Assembly: GCA_964637035.1 (NCBI GenBank)
Contig: CAZWTU010000047.1
Span: 1-12,068, forward strand
Length of the DNA: 12,068 nucleotides
Source of the DNA: CAZMMV01 sp964637035
GTDB lineage: Bacteria > Bacillota > Clostridia > Tissierellales > Tissierellaceae
Direction of reading: 5' to 3'
Positions 1 through 6,355 of this stretch are shown here, piece by piece. How positions within the stretch are numbered: the stretch's first letter is position 1; the number at the start of each line of letters is the position of its first letter. A program made the position numbers and the translations under genes. Below the pieces are notes generated by a model, which had not been told where the DNA came from, searched no databases, and saw only the letters and a program-made list of their open reading frames with translations.

Positions 1-1
1 A

Positions 2-970
2 ATAGAAGAAATAATATTGAATAAGAAATTAAAAAACAATAGACCAATGGGAAAAGCAGTAGGTAAGGTAATTATAGATAAAGAAGGTCAAGAACACTAC
101 ATAGATCATTTAATAAAAACTATTAATTTGGATTTAAAGGGAATTAAGGTAGCTATGGATTGTGGTCATGGGGCTTTATATGAAATTGGACCAGAAACCA
201 TAAAAAGACTTGGCGGCGAAGTAGTGGTCATAAATACAGAGCCAGATGGAATGAATATAAATGATAATTGTGGTTCAACTAATGCTAATGTAGTAAGAGA
301 ACTAGTATTAAAAGAAAAGGCAGATATTGGTATCTCTTTTGATGGGGATGGAGATAGAATAATTGCAGTGGATGAAAAAGGTATTGTACTTGATGGTGAT
401 CATATACTTGCCATATGTGGAACTTATTTACATGAGAAAGGTAAGTTAAGCAACGATATGATAGTAGGTACTATAATGACTAATATGGGCTTGGATATGT
501 ATTTAAAGGAAAAGAATATCGATATAGTAAAGACCAAGGTAGGAGATAGATATATATTAGAAGAGATGTTAAAATCTGGCTATGTATTAGGGGGGGAACA
601 ATCTGGACATATAATATTTCTAGACCATAATACTACTGGAGATGGATTAGCTACAGGACTTCATCTTTTAGAAGTTATGCTGGCAACTGGCAAAACCATG
701 TCCCAGTTAAATAGCTTAATGACAAATTATCCACAAGTATTAGTTAATGCCAAGGTTAAAAACAATTTAAAATATACTTATAATGAAAATATGGAAATAA
801 TGGAAGAAATAAGAAAGGTAGAAGAAATCTTCCATGGAGAGGGAAGGGTTGTTATTAGACCTTCTGGTACTGAACCTTTAGTTAGGGTAATGATTGAAGC
901 AAAAGAAGACAAGGGTATAGGAAAAATTGCAAAGGATTTAGCAGATTTTATAGAATCAAAAATAGGATAA
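2..970 (+). CDS. glmM: Phosphoglucosamine mutase, C-terminal part (5' end outside window)
   Basis: GlmM interconverts glucosamine-6-phosphate and glucosamine-1-phosphate, the step feeding UDP-GlcNAc and peptidoglycan synthesis in the cytoplasm. The reading frame is open to the left edge, so the TTG at 17 is not a real start; 322 residues of a protein usually near 450 are present. Visible family motifs are the metal-binding loop DGDGDR (341-358), the sugar-binding GGEQSGH (590-610) and the C-terminal phosphate-binding RPSGTEP (857-877). The N-terminal domain carrying the catalytic phosphoserine lies outside the window and cannot be checked. The phosphohexomutase family also includes phosphomannomutases, but the combination GGEQSGH plus RPSGTEPLVRVM is characteristic of GlmM. 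It is followed after 26 bases by a degV gene on the same strand, probably one transcript. No glmS is seen immediately downstream. Confidence 0.93.
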   Translation: MEEIILNKKLKNNRPMGKAVGKVIIDKEGQEHYIDHLIKTINLDLKGIKVAMDCGHGALYEIGPETIKRLGGEVVVINTEPDGMNINDNCGSTNANVVRELVLKEKADIGISFDGDGDRIIAVDEKGIVLDGDHILAICGTYLHEKGKLSNDMIVGTIMTNMGLDMYLKEKNIDIVKTKVGDRYILEEMLKSGYVLGGEQSGHIIFLDHNTTGDGLATGLHLLEVMLATGKTMSQLNSLMTNYPQVLVNAKVKNNLKYTYNENMEIMEEIRKVEEIFHGEGRVVIRPSGTEPLVRVMIEAKEDKGIGKIAKDLADFIESKIG

Positions 971-996
971 GAAATATAAAATTATGAGGTGAGAAA

Positions 997-1833
997 ATGA
1001 CTTGTAAAATTGTAGCTGATAGTAGTTGTGATTTAAATGACGATTTAAAGGGTAAATTAAATATTAGCCTAGTACCCTTTAAAATAGATGTAGATGAAGA
1101 AAGTTTTATTGATAATGCTAATATAGATGTGGCTAGGCTGATTAAATCAATGAAAAATAGTCCAAATCCAGTAAAGACATCCTGTCCATCACCGGGTGAT
1201 TTTGCTAAGGAATATGAAAAACATGATGATATTTTTGCGGTTACCATTTCTAGTAAATTAAGTGGAACTTATAATTCAGCACTATTAGCAAAGCAAATGG
1301 CGGAAGAAAAAGAACCTAAAAAGTTTATTCATGTATTTGACTCAAAATCTGCCAGTGTAGGTGAAACATTAGTATCCATTAAAATACAAGAATTAATAGA
1401 TCAAAGTTTAAGTAATCTGGAGATAGTTGATAAGGTAGAAAAGTACATCAAAGAGATGAAGACATTTTTTATACTTGAAAACTTAGATAATTTGATTAAA
1501 AATGGTAGAATATCAAAGACTAAGGGACTTATAGCCAGCGTATTAAATTTAAAGCCTATTATGGGTGATGATGGAGATGGTAATATAGACCTTATAGAAA
1601 ATAACAGGGGTACTAAAAAAGCATTTAAAAGGTTAGTTGAAATAATTGGGGAAACTGGAGAGAAACTAGAAGAAAAAATACTAGGTATTGCTCATGTAGA
1701 TGCATTGGAAAGGGCAGAAAACTTAAAAAATGAAATAGAAGGACTATATAATTTCAAGGATATAATCTTAGTGAAGACAGCAGGTCTTAGTACTGCTTAT
1801 GCAAATGATGGGGGTATAGTATTAGTATTTTAA
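997..1833 (+). CDS. DegV family fatty-acid-binding protein
   Basis: This 278-residue protein has the length and two-domain pattern of the DegV family, which bind a fatty acid; some members (FakB) present it to the kinase FakA for acyl-phosphate formation. Seen motifs: an N-terminal strand KIVADSSCDL (residues 4-13), the ligand-contacting TSCPSPGDF (61-69), ISSKLSGTYNSA (84-95), and the second-domain signature NLDNLIKNGRIS (162-173) followed by LNLKPIM. The C-terminal glycine-rich stretch is GGIVLVF, a divergent form of the usual GPGA-type ending. The ATG is preceded by GAGGTGA at 986-992. No fakA-like DAK-domain gene is in the window, so whether this is a FakB of a working fatty-acid kinase or another DegV paralogue cannot be decided. 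It sits 26 bases after glmM and 16 before mnmA. Confidence 0.93.
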   Translation: MTCKIVADSSCDLNDDLKGKLNISLVPFKIDVDEESFIDNANIDVARLIKSMKNSPNPVKTSCPSPGDFAKEYEKHDDIFAVTISSKLSGTYNSALLAKQMAEEKEPKKFIHVFDSKSASVGETLVSIKIQELIDQSLSNLEIVDKVEKYIKEMKTFFILENLDNLIKNGRISKTKGLIASVLNLKPIMGDDGDGNIDLIENNRGTKKAFKRLVEIIGETGEKLEEKILGIAHVDALERAENLKNEIEGLYNFKDIILVKTAGLSTAYANDGGIVLVF

Positions 1834-1849
1834 AGGAAGGATTTTATAG

Positions 1850-2938
1850 ATGAAAAAAAAGGTTGTATTAGGTATGAGTGGGGGAGTAGATAGCTCTGTA
1901 GCAGCCTATGTACTTCAAGAGCAAGGATATGAGGTTATAGGGGTTACTATGAGTGTTATCCCGCATGATGATATATATGATGAAAGAGAAGACGGTTGTT
2001 GTTCTATATCGTCTATTCATGATGCAAGAGATGTAGCTCATGATTTGGGTATTCCACACTATGTAATGAATTTTAGAGGTATTTTTGAAAGAAAGGTAAT
2101 AGATTATTTTGTTGATGAATATTTAGAAGGAAGAACCCCGAATCCCTGTGTGGCATGTAATAAACACATAAAATTCGATGAATTTTTAAAAAAAGCTAAA
2201 GGATTGGGTGCAGATTATGTTGCTACCGGTCATTATGCTACAATAGATAAGGATGAAAACACTGGTAGATATTTAATGAAGAGATCCAAGGATTTGAAAA
2301 AGGATCAAACTTATTTTTTATATGGTATGACTCAATATCAATTAGAACATACCTTGATGCCCTTAGGTGGATATACTAAAGATAAGGTTAGAGAAATAGC
2401 TGAGCATATTGGACTTGAAACCCATAACAAGCCAGACAGTGAAGAAATATGCTTTATTCCGGATAATGATCATGGTAAATTTATAAGACATAGAGTAGGG
2501 GATAAGGTTATACCAGGTAACTTTGTTGATATAGATGGAAATATATTAGGAAAACATAAAGGAATAGTGTATTATACTATTGGGCAGAGAAAGGGACTTG
2601 GAATAGCATTGGGCAAAAGGGTATTTGTTCAAAAAATTGATCCTATAAAAAACCAAGTAGTTTTAGGTGACGAAAAAGCTATATTTAAAAGTAAACTATA
2701 TGCAGATGAACTGAATATAATAGCATATGATAGGCTACCAGATTTAATGGAGGCCAATGTAAAAATTAGATACTCTCTAGGTGAGTCTAAAGCAGTTTTA
2801 AGGCCAGAAGGACAAGGGGTTATTGTAGAATTTGATCAACCTCAGAGAGCTATAACAAAAGGTCAATCTGTTGTATTTTATCAAGAAGATATAGTAATAG
2901 GTGGGGGAATAATCAAAAAAGTTTATGATGTTGTTTAA
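1850..2938 (+). CDS. mnmA: tRNA-specific 2-thiouridylase MnmA
   Basis: MnmA installs the 2-thio group on the wobble uridine (U34) of tRNA-Lys, -Glu and -Gln by ATP-dependent adenylation and sulfur transfer. At 362 residues it is full length. The PP-loop SGGVDSS is at residues 10-16, the catalytic cysteine motif NPCVACNKHIKF at 98-109 and the second cysteine in SEEICFIPD (Cys201); the GQRKGLG motif follows at 245-251, then the C-terminal beta-barrel. The E. coli nucleophile aligns with Cys103; here Cys100 adds a CxxC pair, and two more cysteines occur at 50-51. The ribosome binding site AAGGAAGG (1833-1840) overlaps the degV stop codon, suggesting a shared transcript. No cysteine desulfurase gene, a frequent neighbour in other Firmicutes, is adjacent. 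Confidence 0.97.
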   Translation: MKKKVVLGMSGGVDSSVAAYVLQEQGYEVIGVTMSVIPHDDIYDEREDGCCSISSIHDARDVAHDLGIPHYVMNFRGIFERKVIDYFVDEYLEGRTPNPCVACNKHIKFDEFLKKAKGLGADYVATGHYATIDKDENTGRYLMKRSKDLKKDQTYFLYGMTQYQLEHTLMPLGGYTKDKVREIAEHIGLETHNKPDSEEICFIPDNDHGKFIRHRVGDKVIPGNFVDIDGNILGKHKGIVYYTIGQRKGLGIALGKRVFVQKIDPIKNQVVLGDEKAIFKSKLYADELNIIAYDRLPDLMEANVKIRYSLGESKAVLRPEGQGVIVEFDQPQRAITKGQSVVFYQEDIVIGGGIIKKVYDVV

Positions 2939-3098
2939 AAGATAATAGGATAGCATTGGTTATAATATTGGTATTTATGGGGTTTTTTAAAAATACTATT
3001 TATATTGTTGGATAATATTATTTCTTGTGTTATAATTTTATGATATAATGATATAGTTAAAAATAGGATAAATTTATACATTGAGGAGGAAGTTGGTT
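2939..3098 (+). promoter_or_regulatory. Intergenic region with candidate tandem promoters for the tig operon
   Basis: This gap separates mnmA from tig. Two perfect TATAAT hexamers, each with an upstream TG one base away (extended -10), occur at 3031-3036 and 3044-3049. The first has a weak -35 candidate TTGGAT at 3008-3013 with 17-base spacing; the second has no good -35. A third TATAAT at 2961-2966 lacks a -35. No CIRCE inverted repeat and no CtsR-type GGTCAAA heptad pair was seen, so heat-shock repressor control is not supported here. No convincing terminator follows mnmA, so readthrough from upstream is possible. Promoter assignment is by pattern only. Confidence 0.55.
3083..3090 (+). promoter_or_regulatory. 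Ribosome binding site that fixes the tig start
   Basis: GAGGAGGA lies 8 bases before the ATG at 3099. An upstream in-frame TTG at 3081 would place this Shine-Dalgarno inside the coding region and add six residues absent from the usual trigger factor N-terminus, so it is rejected as the start. Confidence 0.85.
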
Positions 3099-4388
3099 AT
3101 GAAAGTAACATTAGGAAAAAAAGAAAACAATACTGTGGATTTCACAATTGAAATACCAGAAGCAGATTTTCAAAAAGCTGTACAAAAAGCATATATAAAA
3201 AATAGAGGAATATTTAGTATTCCTGGATTTAGAAAGGGAAAAGTACCTAGACAGATAATTGAAATGAATTATGGAAAGGAAGTTTTCTACGAAGAAGCCA
3301 TCAATTTTGTTTTACCTGAGGCATATGATAATGCTGTGGAAGAATTGGGATTACATCCGGTAGATCAACCAAATGTTGATGTCGGTGAAATAGAAAAAGG
3401 TAAATCTATTCTTGTTAAAATTGATGTAGATGTTAAACCAGAAGTAAAACTTGGGGAATATAAAAGTATAGAAATTGAGAAGGTAGAGTATAATGTAACA
3501 GATGAAATACTAGAAGAGGAATTAAAGTCTGTTCAAGAAATGAATGGTCGAATAATTGATGCTGGAGATAATCCAGTTAAAGATGGAGATATTTTAACTA
3601 TAGACTTTGCTGGATATATAGATGATGAACTATTTCCTGGTGGCGCAGCAGAAGGACATGAGCTGGAAATCGGATCCAATCAATTTATTCCAGGTTTTGA
3701 AGAACAATTAGTGGGTAAGAATAAAGGTGAAGAAGTTGATGTGGTTGTTACTTTTCCTGAAGAATACCATGAAGATAGCTTAAAAGGCAAAGAAGCTACT
3801 TTCAAAGTGACTATTCATGAGATTAAAGAAAAAGAGTTACCTAAATTGGATGATGAATTTGCAAAAGATGTAAGTGAGTTTGATACTTTAGAAGAATATA
3901 AAAATAGTATTAGAGAAAAACTAGAAGAAGATTTTAAACTTAAAGAAGAAGCTGAAAATGAAAACAATCTAATACAAGCTGTAATAGATTCTACAGAAAT
4001 AGATATACCTCAAGCTATGATAGAGGCTCAATTAGAAACAGAAGTTGGGGAATTTGATTATAAAATGAGATCTCAAGGATTAAACTTAGAACAATATTTA
4101 CAAATGACAGGCTCAACAGTAGAAACTTTAAAAGAACAGCTTCAACCTATGGCTAAACAAAGAGTTAAAGGTGATTTAGTTCTTGAAGCTATTGGGAAAG
4201 CTGAAAACATTGAAATAACTGATGAAGATATAGATGCAGAATTAAATAAAATGGCTGACTCATATGATCAAGAGAATAAAGAAAAGTTTGTAAAAGATAT
4301 GAAAAAGGGAGACTTAAGTTTCCTAGAGACAGCTATTACTAATCAAAAAGTAATTGACATGTTAAAAGAAAATGTAAAATATAAATAA
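3099..4388 (+). CDS. tig: Trigger factor (ribosome-associated chaperone / peptidyl-prolyl isomerase)
   Basis: Trigger factor docks on ribosomal protein L23 at the exit tunnel and shields nascent chains. With the ATG at 3099 the protein has 429 residues, close to the 432 of E. coli. The ribosome-docking signature GFRKGKVP falls at residues 43-50, the same positions as in E. coli, which supports the start. An FKBP-type isomerase domain spans about 161-245 (DGDILTIDFAGYIDD through TFKVTIHEIKEKELPKL), and the remainder is the helical, charged C-terminal chaperone arm. It is the first gene of the protease cluster and is followed by clpP after 19 bases, an arrangement that couples de novo folding with proteolysis. 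Nothing unusual in the sequence. Confidence 0.97.
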   Translation: MKVTLGKKENNTVDFTIEIPEADFQKAVQKAYIKNRGIFSIPGFRKGKVPRQIIEMNYGKEVFYEEAINFVLPEAYDNAVEELGLHPVDQPNVDVGEIEKGKSILVKIDVDVKPEVKLGEYKSIEIEKVEYNVTDEILEEELKSVQEMNGRIIDAGDNPVKDGDILTIDFAGYIDDELFPGGAAEGHELEIGSNQFIPGFEEQLVGKNKGEEVDVVVTFPEEYHEDSLKGKEATFKVTIHEIKEKELPKLDDEFAKDVSEFDTLEEYKNSIREKLEEDFKLKEEAENENNLIQAVIDSTEIDIPQAMIEAQLETEVGEFDYKMRSQGLNLEQYLQMTGSTVETLKEQLQPMAKQRVKGDLVLEAIGKAENIEITDEDIDAELNKMADSYDQENKEKFVKDMKKGDLSFLETAITNQKVIDMLKENVKYK

Positions 4389-4407
4389 TTATTTAGGAGG
4401 GATTTAA

Positions 4408-4992
4408 ATGGCTTTAATACCTATGGTCGTAGAACAAACCAATAGGGGAGAAAGATCCTATGATATTTACTCCAGGTTGTTGAAGGAAAGAATAATATTT
4501 GTAGGCAGTGAAATCAATGATGTAACTGCAAGTTTAATGGTAGCTCAACTATTATTCCTTGAAGCTGAAGACCCAGATAAAGATATTCAAATATATATAA
4601 ATAGTCCAGGTGGCTCTGTAAGCGCTGGCTTTGCAATATATGATACTATGCAATATATAAAACCAGATGTATCAACAATTTGTATGGGTATGGCTGCTAG
4701 TATGGGTGCATTTTTATTAGCTGCAGGTACAAAAGGAAAGAGATTTGCTCTTCCAAATGCTGATATAATGATTCATCAGCCCTTAGGAGGAACTCAGGGT
4801 CAAGCTGAAGATATTAGAATACATGCAGAAAGAATATTGAAAATGCGTGATAAATTAAATAAAATTATATCTGAAAAAACTGGTCAATCATTAAAAAAGG
4901 TAGAAAAAGATACTGATAGGGATTATTTTATGACAGCCCAGGAAGCTATGGAATATGGTATAATAGATGAAATTATCGAATCAAAAAAATAA
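4408..4992 (+). CDS. clpP: ATP-dependent Clp protease proteolytic subunit
   Basis: ClpP forms the double-heptamer serine peptidase chamber that, with ClpX or other AAA+ unfoldases, degrades tagged and regulatory proteins in the cytoplasm. The 194-residue product carries the full catalytic triad at the standard Firmicute positions: Ser98 in MGMAASMGA, His123 in MIHQPLGG and Asp172 in DTDRDYF. The oxyanion and substrate strand NSPGGSVSAG (65-74) is intact. The N-terminus ALIPMVVEQTNRGERSYDIYSR is the usual axial-pore segment with only a very short or no propeptide. AGGAGG at 4395-4400 lies 7 bases before the ATG. It is directly followed by its partner clpX, 18 bases downstream. Confidence 0.98.
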   Translation: MALIPMVVEQTNRGERSYDIYSRLLKERIIFVGSEINDVTASLMVAQLLFLEAEDPDKDIQIYINSPGGSVSAGFAIYDTMQYIKPDVSTICMGMAASMGAFLLAAGTKGKRFALPNADIMIHQPLGGTQGQAEDIRIHAERILKMRDKLNKIISEKTGQSLKKVEKDTDRDYFMTAQEAMEYGIIDEIIESKK

Positions 4993-5010
4993 ATTAAGTG
5001 AGGTGTTACC

Positions 5011-6291
5011 GTGGCCAAATATGATGAAAAGCAACTAAGATGTTCTTTTTGTGGAAAGCCACAGGAACAAGTAAAAAGACTTATTGCTGGACCAAATGTT
5101 TATATATGTAATGAATGTATAGAGTTATGTCAAGAAATAATTGAAGAAGAATTTGTTGACGATTTTGATTATGAAATGATGGAATTACCAAAGCCATTTA
5201 CCATAAACGAAACTCTAGATGATTATGTTATACAACAAGAGAGAGCAAAAAGAGCTTTAGCTGTTGCCGTGTATAATCATTACAAAAGAATAAATAAAAA
5301 ACCAACAAAAAGCAACGATGTTGAACTACAAAAAAGTAATATTATAATGTTGGGGCCTACAGGTTCAGGAAAAACTTTACTTGCCCAAACCTTAGCAAAA
5401 GTTTTAGATGTACCCTTTGCCATAGCAGATGCTACTTCTTTGACAGAAGCAGGATATGTAGGAGAAGATGTTGAAAACATAATTCTAAAGCTAATCCAAG
5501 CTGCAGATTATGATATAGAAAGAGCCGAAAAGGGCATAATATATATAGATGAAATAGATAAAGTAGCAAGAAAAACAGAAAACCCATCTATTACTAGAGA
5601 TGTAAGTGGTGAAGGAGTCCAACAGGCACTTCTTAAAATATTAGAGGGTACTGTTGCAAATGTTCCCCCGCAAGGTGGTAGGAAGCACCCACATCAAGAG
5701 TTTATTCAAGTTGACACAACTAATATATTATTTATAGTTGGTGGAGCTTTCGATGGATTAGATAAGATTATCGAGAATCGTATTGGTAAGAAGTTTATGG
5801 GATTCGGAGCAGAAATTACATCTAATAAAGAAATAAAACTTGGAAAACTATTAAAAGAATTACAACCAGAAGATCTTTTAAGATTTGGACTTATACCGGA
5901 GTTCGTAGGAAGACTTCCAGTTATGGTGACCCTAGAAGAGCTAGACGAAGATGCTTTAGTAAGAATACTTACTGAGCCAAAGAATGCCTTAGTTAAACAA
6001 TATAAGGAACTTTTCAGTATGGATGGAGTTAATCTTGAATTTGAAGAAGAAGCTCTTCATATAATAGCTAAAAAGGCAATAGAAAGAAAAACAGGTGCCA
6101 GAGGATTGAGAGGTATAATAGAGGAATCAATGCTAGATATAATGTACGAGATACCATCTAGAGATGATATAGAGAAATGTATTATAACCAAGGAAACAGT
6201 AGAAAACAAGGTAGAACCTACTTTAGTTCTTTCAGATAAAAAAAAGAAAAGTAGATCTAAGAAAACAGGTAACAAAGAATCGGCATCTTAA
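5011..6291 (+). CDS. clpX: ClpX, AAA+ unfoldase subunit of ClpXP
   Basis: ClpX recognises, unfolds and threads substrates into ClpP. The start is GTG, with GAGGTG at 5000-5005. In order: a four-cysteine zinc-binding domain (Cys11, 14, 33, 36); Walker A GPTGSGKT (115-122); pore loop GYVG (148-151); Walker B IIYIDEID (176-183); RKH pore loop (224-226); the ClpP-docking loop, here MGFG (263-266) in place of the more common IGFG; arginine-finger region EFVGRLPV; sensor-2 GARGLR (362-367). The length of 426 residues is normal. The C-terminus is a lysine/serine-rich tail (from about 409), encoded across a run of eight A bases. The zinc domain separates it from ClpY/HslU. A small terminator hairpin overlaps its stop codon. 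Confidence 0.98.
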   Translation: MAKYDEKQLRCSFCGKPQEQVKRLIAGPNVYICNECIELCQEIIEEEFVDDFDYEMMELPKPFTINETLDDYVIQQERAKRALAVAVYNHYKRINKKPTKSNDVELQKSNIIMLGPTGSGKTLLAQTLAKVLDVPFAIADATSLTEAGYVGEDVENIILKLIQAADYDIERAEKGIIYIDEIDKVARKTENPSITRDVSGEGVQQALLKILEGTVANVPPQGGRKHPHQEFIQVDTTNILFIVGGAFDGLDKIIENRIGKKFMGFGAEITSNKEIKLGKLLKELQPEDLLRFGLIPEFVGRLPVMVTLEELDEDALVRILTEPKNALVKQYKELFSMDGVNLEFEEEALHIIAKKAIERKTGARGLRGIIEESMLDIMYEIPSRDDIEKCIITKETVENKVEPTLVLSDKKKKSRSKKTGNKESAS

Positions 6292-6316
6292 GGCTCACAT
6301 TTGTGAGCTTTTCCTT
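6290..6316 (+). terminator. Short hairpin terminator/attenuator between clpX and lon
   Basis: GCTCAC (6293-6298), loop ATTT, GTGAGC (6303-6308), followed by TTTT then CCTT. The flanking AAG and TTT can extend the stem to about nine pairs including a G-U. The U-tract is short, and no convincing promoter lies between it and the lon ribosome binding site AGGAGG at 6340-6345, so it more likely reduces than ends transcription into lon. Confidence 0.7.
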
Positions 6317-6355
6317 GTATATAGACCGATTATGATGTCAGGAGGATAGATTAAA

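Noticed and set aside
17..19. TTG as start of glmM
   Set aside because: The frame stays open to the window edge with GlmM-like acidic residues, and the catalytic N-terminal domain is missing, so the gene begins outside the window.
948..1247. Minus-strand 99-codon open frame over degV
   Set aside because: Lies wholly opposite conserved plus-strand coding sequence, has no recognisable motif, and is a shadow of degV. The same applies to minus-strand frames over mnmA, clpX, lon and typA.
2971..2996. Possible hairpin after mnmA (GTATTT / AAATAC)
   Set aside because: Six weak AT-rich pairs with a 14-base loop and no following T-run; not a convincing terminator.
3081..3098. Longer trigger factor start at TTG 3081
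   Set aside because: It would translate the Shine-Dalgarno itself and shift the GFRKGKVP motif from its standard position 43-50.
6315..6336. Possible lon promoter TTGTAT / TATGAT
   Set aside because: Spacing is only 10 bases, and the start of RNA would fall within the ribosome binding site.
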